Below, piece by piece: positions 44,773-54,207 of a stretch of 64,000 bases of DNA. Source of the stretch: Gambelia wislizenii (Eukaryota > Chordata > Lepidosauria > Squamata > Crotaphytidae); assembly GCA_030847615.1 (NCBI GenBank), contig JAUMIR010000003.1:20713001-20777000 (forward strand). Reading direction: 5' to 3'. Numbering within the stretch: position 1 is the first letter of the stretch; each line of letters starts with the position of its first letter. The notes beneath the pieces were generated by a model. The model searched no databases. It worked only from the letters and a program-made list of their open reading frames with translations, and had not been told where the DNA came from. A program made the position numbers and the translations under genes.

Positions 44773-45539
44773 TTAGTATTTCTGATCATGTAACCCCCAA
44801 TAATTCCTAGGTTTTCTGAAATCAGATTTCTTAAAGTCTAGAATGCAAGTCTGGCTATGGTTGTCTTCTCCTTTCCTCTGTATAAAAAACTCCAGGAGAA
44901 CATGGTCACTCCCCCCTAGGGATCCCACCACTTCCACACCATTAACCAGGTTGTCCCCATTGGCTAGGATCAGATCTAAAATAGCTGATCCCTTTGTTGC
45001 CTCTTCCACCTTCTGGACAATTACATTGTCTGCAAGGCAAGTGAGGAATTTGTTGGACCTTAAATTCATGGCAGAGTTGGACTTTCAACAAATAACAGGA
45101 TAGCTGAAATCCCCATTACTACTACATCTTTCCTTTCTGAATGTGCAACCATCTGTTCTAGGAAGGCATCATCCAAGTCCTCGGTTTGGCTTGGAGGCCT
45201 GTAGTAGACCCCCAGAAAGATATCCCTGCTGTTTCTCTCCCCCCTAATTTTTACCCAGTTTCTCTCAACCTGGCTGCAAGGATTTAAGTCATGGATCTGT
45301 TCACAGGTGTACACATCTTTAACGTATAATTCTACTCCACCACCCTTCCTGTTTGGTCTATTTTTCTGAAATAGTTTATTCCCGTCTATTACTACATTCC
45401 AATCATGAGACTCATCCCACCAGGTTTCAGTGATGCCTACAATATCATATTTGTTTTGCTGTGCTAAGAGTTCAAGTTCATCCTGTTTATTTCCCATGCT
45501 GTGTACATTTGTATATAGAATTCTGAGACCATGGGCCAT
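44773..45539 (-). pseudogene. CR1 ORF2 N-terminus, APE endonuclease
   Basis: Two frames. 45,539-45,066: 'LRILYTNVHSMGNKQDELEL', 'DIVGITETWWDESHDWNVVI' (catalytic Glu of TETWW), 'NRPNRKGGGVELYVKDVY' and 'FLGVYYRPPSQTEDLDDAFL'. At 45,105 a frameshift hits the GDFN block, which reads GDFSYP in the new frame (Asn to Ser). 45,069-44,773: 'MNLRSNKFLTCLADNVIVQK', 'GSAILDLILANGDNLVNGVE', 'SLGGSDHVLLEF' (catalytic SDH intact). The enzyme nicks target DNA to prime reverse transcription. Confidence 0.88.
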
Positions 45540-45688
45540 TTCCCCTATCTCCCTTTTAAAAGGTTTATTCCTCCCATTGTTGGGTTATTGTGGTATTTGC
45601 CTTGTTCTCTGTATAACATTTGGGCTATTATCTCTGGCACTTGATGAACCCCTGCCTTCTAGAGTACTGTCTCCCTCCCTCATACAAC

Positions 45689-46600
45689 TCAGTTTAAAGC
45701 TCTCCTGATGAGATCTTTCAGACTCTTTGCAAAAACATTCCTACCGACTGCTGTGAGGTACAGCCCATCTCTTGCCAGAAGTCCACTTCCCTGAAACCTC
45801 ATCCCATGGTCCAGGAAACCAAATTGTTCCCGGCGGCACCATCTGCATAGCCAGTTGTTCACCTCCACTATCCTTCTGTCCCTTCCTGGGCCATGCCCCT
45901 CCACAGGAAGGACAGACGAAATGACTATCTGTGCATCCAGGTTCTCCAGTTTCCTACCCAAAGCCGCATAATCCCTTGTGATCTTCTGGAGGCTATGCCT
46001 TCCAGTATCATTGGTTCCCACATGGACCAAAAAGAAGGGATAATGGTCAGAAGGCTTGATGACTCTTGTTAGCCTCTCTGTAACATCTTGAATTTTTGCC
46101 CCTGGTAGACAGCATACCTTCCGAGACATTTTGTCAGTCTTGCAGACTTCTGCTTCTGTTCCTTGCAACAGGGAATCCCCTACCACCACCACCCTCCTCC
46201 TCCTTTGAGTCTTGGCAGAGGCCACTTCATGTGCTGGATCTACCAAGGTTTCCTGTATGTTCCTGAGGCCTGGCACTGCTGCACTTCCTCTTCTTCTTTG
46301 GAAAGAGAGAGAACTTCAAATCGATTCTGTAGCTTTAAGCTGGCTGAAGGAGCCCTGGTCTTTCTACTTCTCTGTGTCACATTCCTCCAAGTGTTCATTT
46401 CCTATGTATGAGTAATGGCCTCCTCTGTAGACACCTCCCTGTTGTGTTCCGCTTCCAGGATGGTCTTCTCCACTCTTTCCAAGAAAACTTCTCACTCCCT
46501 AATATTCAGAAGAGTAGATACCCTGTCCTCTAGATGCTTGACCTTTTCTCCAGAAGGGCTACCTACTTGCACTTGTTGCAGATAAAGAAGCAACACGTAT
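45689..46600 (-). pseudogene. CR1 ORF1 (SGNH/GDSL esterase-like)
   Basis: CR1 ORF1 is an RNA-associated protein with an SGNH-hydrolase domain. Upstream part in broken frames: 'CNKCK', 'VKHLEDRVSTLLNIRE', 'FLERVEKTILEAEHNREVST' (coiled-coil-like), 'NRFEVLSLSKEEEE'. From 46,276 the 195-codon frame has 'RRRRVVVVGDSLLQGTEAEV' (GDS nucleophile block), 'PFFLVHVGTNDTGRHSLQ' (GxND block) and 'LLARDGLYLTAVGRNVFAKS' near the end. The last block is normally D-G-x-H: here Tyr replaces the catalytic His, so the esterase would be inactive even with an intact frame. There is a stop in the coiled-coil part and a frameshift near 46,275. Confidence 0.85.
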
Positions 46601-46902
46601 GAACACAGCTACTTTGTTAGCTTATACCTATATATCCCTTTTTGGACAGGGCACAGGGGTCTATTCCATTGCCTCTGATATCTCTCACCAAACCTCCCCC
46701 TTGCACAGCTGTTAAGCTTCAGGAGGGGCTGCTGCTACTTCTTACCAGTTGGAGAGGGAGGATGGGGGGGAGGCGATTCAGACATAAAAATGCAGGTGCT
46801 GTGGCCTCCTTGGGGAAGGAGAAGAGGTGCATTCCATCTGTGAGCACACTCTCATTCCTTCCGCCTTCCCACCAGGCCAAATCCAACTGTTATTTCATGG
46901 TA

Positions 46903-47741
46903 CAGTAGCACCCCCGTATCCACTGATTCAATTATCCGTGGTTGGTGATGGCGGGGGAAGGGAGGGGTGGGAGGGATCTTGTCTCACCTGTCCCTTCCCC
47001 CAGGAGAGCTCCAGCTGCCACTAAGGCAGTCACAGGGGAAAGGGGGAAGGGAGGGGAAGAAGGGAACTTGCTGCACCATCCCTTCCCCCAGGAGAGCTCT
47101 GGTCACTGCCACAATGATCACAGGGGGAAAGGGGGAAGGCGTGTGGGAGGGGTCTTGCCTTCCATGTCTCTTCCCCCAGGAGAGTGCCAGTCTCAGCTGC
47201 AGTGATCCTGGGGGAAGGGGGAAGGGAGGCATGGGAGGGATCTTGATTGCCCCATCCCTCCCCATGGGAGAGCTCTAGTTGCCACTGCACCCCATCCCTT
47301 CTCCCAGGAGAGCTCTCGTTGCTACTGCAGCGATCATGGGGGGAGGGGAAAGGAGGGGTGGGAGGGTGTCATGACAGAGGAATCTTGCCTTCCCCATCCC
47401 TTCCCCTGGCAGAGTTCTGGTCAGCACCGCAGCGATCAGAGGGGCAAAGGGTGAAGGGAGGGGTGGAAATGATCTTGCCTTCCTTGTCTTTCCCCTGGGA
47501 GAGGTCCAGATGTCACTGTGGCAATCACAAAGGAAAATGGGGAAGGGAGGGGCATGAGGGATATTGCCTGCCCCATCCCTTCCCCCAGGAGAGGGTCACT
47601 GCAGCAGCAATCACAGGGGCAAAGGGGGAAAGGAGGGATCTTTTCCCCCTGGAGGGCTCCTGCAGCAGTGGTGGGGTGGTGGATGGCATTAGCTATTGTG
47701 GGGCACGGAACCAATCCCCCATGGATACAGGTGTCCTACTG
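46903..47741. mobile_element. Tigger-like TA-flanked DNA element with large internal minisatellite (copy 3)
   Basis: Starts CAGTAGCACCCCCGTATCC, ends GATACAGGTGTCCTACTG, flanked by TA (46,901-46,902 and 47,742-47,743). The interior has about eight to nine units, each with a (C)CAGGAGAGCTC-like core. Spacing between cores at 47,004, 47,092, 47,180 and 47,268 is exactly 88 bp; later units are 40 to about 100 bp apart. One strand is very G-rich (GGGGGAAGGGAGGGG). No transposase. Confidence 0.85.
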
Positions 47742-47869
47742 TATTCATCACCTCCCCCCTCTCCACTAGTAAGCATGAATAGCAGTAGATGACCCTCCCC
47801 CCCTCAGGACTAGACAGCTTCCAGGGGGAGGAGAAGGATGTGGAATTACATGGGCAGAACTATGTATTG

Positions 47870-48535
47870 ATGAAAGGGGGTTGTCTAAACGGTGAAAATA
47901 TTCCTCACAGAAGGCAAGGAGAATACTATATGCCTTAATGGGATTCCACATCACTCCACCATATTCAATGAAGGGGGGGAGGAAAACACCAAAATTTATG
48001 CAGGGAAAGCCTTTTTGGGTTTTCCTGAAGTTAAAAAAAACCCTGGGGGGGATGCACTTTCTTGCTTGTTGGGACAAGCAACCAAATTGATTTGTTTTCC
48101 CCATATGAGTGTAAGTTGAAAGCTGATTGGTCAGAAGTATCCTGGGGTGGAGCTTGCTATCAAGGCAAGTGCCCAGAGTACCCATGTTGGATTTTTGCCT
48201 TAGCGAGCAAGCACTAAGGTGATAAAATGGGGGGGGGGTGTTTACTTTTTTTGTTAAAGTGAAAGGTCACTCTTTCACACCTTGGATAGGTTTTTTTTTA
48301 AAAAAAAAACACACATCCAGCGGCTTGCAATTTGAGATAAATGAAAACATGAGTAATTCACTCATGGCTGCAATCTTGATTCTCAGGCATGCCCGTTATC
48401 GCAGCAAATGTGGATAGCTTCATATGCCTGCTATCTGCCCAAAAGACCATTAAGACAAATAGCAGCTGCTGCTAATTGGCATTACTGCAGAGCAATCCAC
48501 ATTTATTTTTGCCTCGTGTCGACAAGGCTAAGGTC
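47870..48535. mobile_element. non-autonomous DNA element, about 660 bp, copy 2
   Basis: Same order of motifs as 15,220-15,885 ('GGTGGAGCTTGCTATCAAGG', 'CATGTTGGATTTTTGCC', 'CATGAGTAATTCACTCATGG', 'ATGCCTGCTATCTG'). Ends 'GGGGGTTGTCTAAACGG' and 'TCGTGTCGACAAGGCTAAGG'. Contains poly(G) and poly(A/T) tracts near 48,229 and 48,292. Confidence 0.7.
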
Positions 48536-48565
48536 TCACTCATTGTCTTCTCATAATCATAATAG

Positions 48566-48939
48566 CATACCCTCCAACATTTATCAGATGTAGATGAGGA
48601 AACATTTGGCCAAGCAACATCACAGTGTGGTCAAGATGACAAAATATATTCAGGAGGAAAAACAGAAAAGCTAGGAGAAGCTGCAGCAGTTTGCTTTTGC
48701 CTGAGCTTACTAAGAAGAACAAGACTCCACCCCTACTTCTGCTCTCACCCCACTGAGTTGATTGAATGCAAACTACTTTTGCATTTTGAACTCATTATGC
48801 ACCAAGTGAAATAAACTGAGGATGAAGGGGAAAGTGGATGGAAGAGAAGAAACTGGGACATTTTAAAAACAGCTGAAAAAGGGGACCAACAAAATTAATT
48901 AGCACTCTCTCTGCCAAACTGAGACATTTGGAGGGTATG
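48566..48939. mobile_element. MITE, 'CATACCCTCCAACATTT' family, full copy
   Basis: 'CATACCCTCCAACATTTATC' at the left and 'GACATTTGGAGGGTATG' at the right are perfect or near-perfect inverted ends. 374 bp. Interior 'GTGTGGTCAAGATGAC', 'AGCTAGGAGAAGCTGCAGC' shared with 31.6 and 53.8 kb. Confidence 0.8.
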
Positions 48940-48942
48940 AAA

Positions 48943-49170
48943 TAGCAATAGCAATAGCATTTATATTTCTATACCACTTATCAGAGCATATAACTCCCTA
49001 AGGGGTTTACAATGTATTAGCTAATTCCCCCCAACAAGCTGGGTACTCATTTTACTGAACTATGAAAGGATGGAAGGCTTGAGTCAAACTTGGAGCCCTC
49101 TGGGATCAAGCTTACAACATTGTGGCTGCAGTACTGGCATTTAACCCCTGCACCACCAGGGCTCCCCACT
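48943..49170 (-). mobile_element. tRNA-derived SINE, second type
   Basis: Reverse complement reads 'GGAGCCCTGGTGGTGCAGGG', 'TTAAATGCCAGTACTGCAGC', 'AGCTTGATCCCAGAGG' (B-box-like), 'AGCCTTCCATCCTTTCATAG' and 'GAGTACCCAGCTTGTTGGGG', ending in an (ATTGCT)n tail at 48,943-48,963. Same family as 63,323-63,606. Confidence 0.85.
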
Positions 49171-50662
49171 GCAGAATTATGTAAAATGCATATCATGGGT
49201 ATTTCATAATAGATATGCAGAAGACAATTATACGGGCTTTTTTTAATGATGTGGAAACATAAATTCAAAATATTGTTGTGTATTTCCTGTTTATTTAGCA
49301 CTTGTAGTCTCCAACGTGTTTATTTTTACCCCCCCCCCAAATTTCCCCTCTTCACAAAAACCTTTGACAGGTAGATGACTGCTGCTCCCATTTTACAGAC
49401 AGGTAGACAGTGGTGAAAGATAATAACACACCCACAAACACCCTTTGAATTAAACTTACTTTTATCATTCCTGTCCTAGGCCTTCATGGTTCAATGAGGA
49501 ACACACAAGGTCAGATCTCACTTTATAAGCAACAGATCTCACTTTATAAGGTTGTAGACTATACCACTTCAGACTTCAGAGAAAGGACATTTTTTATCAT
49601 GTCCTTCCAGAAAAACCTATCTGTTGGCTAAGAAGAAGAAAAAACCACAAACAGCACATTAAAGATTGTGCTGTTTTTCTATTTAGAAGTTTTTTTAAAA
49701 AAAAATGAATGCAAGAGGGTATTCATAAATGTATTCCCCCATCTGTATTCTGAAGAGTCACACTCACACTCCATTCTGCTCCCTTAATGCTTCCCACCAT
49801 ATTCTATTGTGTGTATAGACCGGGTTTTCTGAAACCTGTGTGAAGAGTTGTCTGTTCTCACAAAGCTGCTGTTCTCCTAAAACAAATACATCTTAATGCA
49901 CACTTTTCAAATAACAAATAAACTAACATTCTTTTCACAATGTCATCTCACTCTTTCCAGTTATGTTTTTTGTCACAGCAGAATGGCTCAGGGAAAAGAA
50001 AAGTCTAGCTCAAGAAGAATAACAAACAGTCTGCTGTACTTACTTTATTTTTTACTTCACAAAATCTGCCAGGTTTATAGCACAAATCCTCACACCCAAA
50101 ATTACAGTAAAAGGTTGAAAGGTATTATTCTGAAAGGTCACATTATCTTAATGAAGTGCCATTTTTTTTGACAACTTGGCAGCAATGTTAGAGAATATAT
50201 TCAATTTAGCAAAATAAATAAATAAAAAAACCCACAAACCTACCACATCCATGCCCTCTGCATTCTAAACAAAGACATTAGTAATTTCCTTAAAAGGTCA
50301 GACGCAAATGTATTATTTAAAACCAGGCATTTTCCAATGGTGAATTTATGAATACACTCTGTCACCAGAACTTGTATTGTTCTTCTTTCAAAAAGCCACA
50401 CTTGTTTTATTTTTCAGTGGTTTAACACCTTCCATCTTTATTTCTGCCCCAGGTGAGAGCCAAATTTTGAAGTCTTCTGTCATCTGAACAAACTATGCTC
50501 TTGGTATAAAAGGCTAAAAAAAAATATGGAAATTTCCAAATAACTAAGGTTAATTCGGATATGTAAAAAAAAAAACCACTTGAGCAATATTGCTAGTTTT
50601 AGCAAACCATATATAGATCATTATCACACAGGGCAAATAGGCATCACAACGAAGCCTAATGA
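49171..50662. other. no gene recognised
   Basis: Contains a short tandem duplication ('CAGATCTCACTTTATAAG' at about 49,513 and 49,531, slightly offset) and several A/T runs. No repeat family identified. Confidence 0.45.
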
Positions 50663-50912
50663 TCATAGAATCATAGAATTGTACAGTTGGAAGAGACCAC
50701 AAGGGCCATCCAGTCCAACCCCCTGCCATGCAGGAAATCACGATCAAAGCATCCCTGACAGATGGCCATCCAGCCACTGTTTAAAGACCTCCAAGGAAGG
50801 AGACCCCACCATGCTCCAAGGGAGTGTGTTCCACTGTGGAATAGCTTTTACTGTCAAAAAGTTCCTCCTAATGTTGAGGTGGAATCTCTGTTCCTGGAGC
50901 TTGCATCCATCG
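50663..50912 (-). mobile_element. CR1 LINE, 5'-truncated, young subfamily
   Basis: Double TCATAGAA at 50,663-50,680, then 'GTTGGAAGAGACCACAAGGG', and coding antisense up to 'CTGGAGCTTGCATCCATCG'. About 250 bp. Confidence 0.9.
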
Positions 50913-50914
50913 TG

Positions 50915-51120
50915 AAAGGGCGTGCGTGCTACACGATGTATGCATGATCATGTCTTTTAAAAAAACCTATCTTTTTATTGATGGCTCAAGCTGTCAATTG
51001 ATCCCCATGGCACTCACGTGAATTCAGCGTCAATGGCTGGTCCAGAGAGAACACTTCAGGGTGAGATCATGACATCCAGGTAGATGACACACTTTTTATG
51101 GCACTCCCCGAGTTACTTGG

Positions 51121-51155
<35 letters not shown>

Positions 51156-51540
51156 TTAGGTGCTTTTTAAAATTTTACTCTGTTATTTTTGTTTTACTGC
51201 TTTCTGTGATTAGATTGGCCTTTTTAGTCATCATCGCGAATGCAGAAAGTGCGAGATGAGCCCTTCCTGAATCTTTGTTTGCGAAGAAAAGCCAGAGAGA
51301 GAGATTTTTGTTTTTTATTTTTTAATTTCCCGCACTATGTATTCTCGCAAGAATCCACAGGATTTCAAAGGGGAATTGAATGTAGCTTTCACATAAACTC
51401 TCATATGAGAGTTTATCTGAAATTTGTGAGTTTATGTGCACTTTCATTGAAAGTGGATGGGAGTTTATATGAAATTTCATTGAAAGTGAATATGAGAGTA
51501 TTTACTTCTCCTTCTGGAGGCATTCTTAATACAGACATTT
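50915..51540. repeat. variable-hairpin repeat family, copy C
   Basis: Shares 'GACATCCAGGTAGATGACAC' (51,070), 'CCCCGAGTTACTTGGGA' and 'ATTCTCGCAAGAAT' with copy A, and a TTGATGGCT hairpin (about 50,978) also found in copy A at 3,866. At the hairpin-1 position it has a perfect 24-bp palindrome (51,393-51,416), unrelated in sequence to the hairpins of A and B. A (GT)n tract (51,124-51,153) and a LINE-X tail (51,208-51,303) lie inside. Confidence 0.6.
51208..51303 (+). mobile_element. LINE-X 3' tail, about 95 bp
   Basis: 'ATTGGCCTTTTTAGTCATCA' to 'TTTGCGAAGAAAAGCCAGAG' plus (GA)n matches the last 95 bp of the copies at 35,640 and 60,645. It is inserted inside repeat copy C. Confidence 0.85.
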
Positions 51541-51596
51541 ATTGGTTCAAAAATACAAATGTTAGAGGTGTCAACGTTCACAAAAAATGTGAGAAT

Positions 51597-51799
51597 GGCC
51601 AAATCCACACTACACAAATAATCCAGTTTGAAACTAGATTATTCATCATGGCTCCTTTCTATTGGATCCTGTGATTTGCAGTTTTTCAATGTCTTTATGC
51701 TATGACTCACCAAACTACAAATCCCAGGATTCCATAGGAAGGAACCATGACAAATAATCTAGTTTCAAACTGGATTATTTGTGTAGTTTGGATTTGGCC
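51597..51799. mobile_element. palindromic MITE (hAT-like)
   Basis: 203 bp. The ends 'GGCCAAATCCACACTACACA' and inverted 'GGCCAAATCCAAACTACACA' continue as near-perfect arms for about 55 bp (through AATAATCCAGTTTGAAACTA). Central 'CTACAAATCCCAGGATTCCA' is shared with the 16.15 kb element. Confidence 0.85.
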
Positions 51800-52889
51800 A
51801 TGGACATTTTAGCACCATAATTCCTCTCCAACATGTGCAAGTAACCATGTCTCCAACCCACAGTTTCACTCTACGTGCAAGAAGCAAATGCTTGCATAGG
51901 GCTTCTGTCTGTGGTAGCAAGTGGGAAGAAGGAAGAGATAAAGGTGTTTTCTCCTCAAGTCAGGAAAAGTGTTTTGTCACGGGCTACTAAGGAAGTAAGT
52001 AGCCATTGGGAAAACTGCAGCTGGAATCCTGTCAGTGGTTTTCACACAGTGAAGTTTGTATCTGATGTTGTTACTGGCCAGACAAATTTTAATTAGAAAC
52101 TCCTCAGGCAGTGCATGTACATATTGTTAAAATATTTATATATTTATGCCAATCATTAGGTTCCATTGTTCAATACACAATGCACAGTGCACAACTGTAA
52201 TGCAAAGGACAGGATGTCCAAACCACAACACACAATGTGCAACTGCAACAACTAGTATCCAATGCGCAAAGACAAGGCACAAATGAACATGCTGTTTGGA
52301 GCAATTCTGCTTCCACCACTCTCAGCAGAATATGTCTGTTACTCAGTGGTGACTTCCCCCTGCCCATGCATAGCATGACTTCCACATTTTTATGTCCCTA
52401 ACAGGATGTGAGCCACAATTGCATGTTCTTGGGTGATGCATAACTATTTGTCAATACCTTAAATGTCCTGCTTGATTCACTGGGATTGTGCACAATGGAA
52501 CAACAAGCAAGCACATGTACAGCTATGTGAATGGTTGTCCCATCATCACACAATGTTGGCATTCAGGAGAAGAGTGGTGTTTGAACTAAATGAGTGTAGA
52601 TTTACAAATCTATTCAAACACAAAGTAAGTTCTTGGCCAGGTTTTCCTCTCCTTGGACCATTGCATGGCAGTCTCCAGAATTGTTTTAAAACCCTAAGGA
52701 GCAAAGGGAAACAATTGATTTCCAAGATGAAATGAGGGACAAGCTCATTGATGTTTGTAGTGGATGAATTTAGGATGGAATTGCATTTTTCAATTTAAGC
52801 TGACTATTTTTCAATTGTATACCTGTCCTTGCTAACAGAGGTGCCCAGCTAGTGGTGGGAGAAGTGGAATGTTATAGCACTTTGCAAAT

Positions 52890-52945
<56 letters not shown>

Positions 52946-53392
52946 ACATGATATACAGGCATATCTCCGCACTCATAATTTATATGTTTTCCAAGGAAAG
53001 CAAAAGAAGCATTAAAAAAATAAGCTAAGTGTTTTCTGTTTTTCTTATATGAAAACAGCAGCTGTACTGGCAAAATATGTTAACTCCAACTATGTTTCTT
53101 TTGTTTGCCCCACCCCCACCCCAGGTACAATTGCTCATACTCTTGGTTAAAGTTAGCAATGTTGCATAATAAATGACTAATACTTGTTCTTGGGAACTGT
53201 TCCATAACCAAAGAACTTGACAGGGCTTTGCTTAATGTGTCTCTGGATCAATATGACAAAGATAAAAATACAAGAAAAATGCACTTCCATATGCTTTTTC
53301 TTTCCCTTTCTGGTTTTATGATCCCTTTCTGGCTGAGCAGGTGGCATGGTAGCTGGGAATTATGGCATTTTAAAGGAGCATTGGACCTAAAT
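51800..53392. other. no gene; (CT)n(CA)n at 52,891-52,940
   Basis: Single-copy-looking sequence with a compound microsatellite. 52,160-52,330 has loosely repeated 'CACAATGCACAGTGCACAAC' motifs. Confidence 0.5.
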
Positions 53393-53400
53393 ACCTAACC

Positions 53401-53672
53401 CAGTGGCTCTTAACCACCATCCATTAAACCTTTCTTCAGAGGCACTGGAGGGGGAGGGAAGACTTTCATCCTGCTTCTTCCTGAAAGTTTGTGGCTGGAG
53501 CAGATATAATGGCAATGTGCAGGCCAAGCCAGCCAGCCTTTGCTTTGGTTCCTGTCACATGGCCACTCTACTGCAGGCAGGAGGTGTTCCAAACAGCCTT
53601 CAACCCTTTGTGGACCCCCTGTGAGACATCATGGTCCCCTGGGGTCTCCGGACCACAGGTTAAGAACTACTG
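53401..53672. mobile_element. hAT-like MITE with 8-bp target duplication
   Basis: Ends CAGTGGCTCTTAACC and, inverted, CAGTAGTTCTTAACC. Flanked by ACCTAACC (53,393-53,400) and ATCTAACC (53,673-53,680), 7 of 8 identical. Eight-bp duplications and CAGTG ends are the hAT signature. 272 bp, no transposase. Confidence 0.8.
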
Positions 53673-53805
53673 ATCTAACCAAAAAAGCAAATCAGAGAAA
53701 AGCCCCATCAAGTTTGAAAATGGCTGCTGCTGCTGCTGATGTAGTAAAGATCAGCATAAAAGGTACCTTACACAGCCCAGAGCAATGGAAAGAGCTAACT
53801 GAGTC

Positions 53806-54171
53806 CATGCCCTCCAACAGTCCCAATTTGGCAGAGGCAGTCATGATTAACCCCCCATCATCCACTTTTCCAGATGCTTTTAAAATGTTCCAGTTTCTCT
53901 CTCACACTTTCACCCTTCCTTCTGGCTTACTTCAATTGCTGAAAAGTGAGTTCGAAGTGCAAAACTAGTTCACACTCAATTAACTCAACAGGTGACATTT
54001 GGGAGGGGGCAAATCTTACCTTTCCCTGCAGCCACAGGCAAAAGCAAACTTCTGCAGCCTCTCCTAGTTTGTCGGTTCATCATCCTTAATAACTTTTGCC
54101 ATCTTGTTCACACTGCAAAGCTGCCTGACCACATGTGTCCTAGTTTTCATATGTGAAATGCTGGAGGATAC
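53806..54171. mobile_element. MITE, 'CATACCCTCCAACATTT' family, inverted copy
   Basis: 'CATGCCCTCCAACAGTCCC' at the left and 'GAAATGCTGGAGGATAC' at the right. Interior 'GCAGCCTCTCCTAGTTTGTC' is the reverse of the sequence at 48.66 kb. Followed directly by (ATC)n at 54,172-54,207. Confidence 0.75.
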
Positions 54172-54207
54172 TATCATCATCATCATCATCACCACCATCA
54201 TCATCAC
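54172..54207. repeat. (ATC)n microsatellite
   Basis: About ten ATC/ACC units at the right edge of the MITE. Confidence 0.9.

Larger units (their letters stand above)
42675..46620 (-). mobile_element. nearly full-length CR1 LINE
   Basis: 3' end TCATAGAATCATAGAATTG at 42,675; 5' end about 46,620. Minus strand order: ORF1 (46,600-45,689), a gap of about 150 bp, then ORF2 (45,539-42,747) with endonuclease, RT and C-terminal domain, then the 3' UTR. All parts of a CR1 are present, but several frameshifts and stops disable both ORFs. The other CR1 copies in the window are 5'-truncated, so this is the only one with ORF1. Confidence 0.93.

Noticed and set aside
46942..47792. Long open frames (up to 181 codons) in 46.9-47.8 kb
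   Set aside because: Same reason: 88-bp GC-rich tandem repeat, open on both strands, no protein family.
48566..48950. Target duplication around the CATACCCTCC MITE
   Set aside because: Only a 5-bp AATAG resemblance in an AATAGC-rich neighbourhood, so chance is likely.
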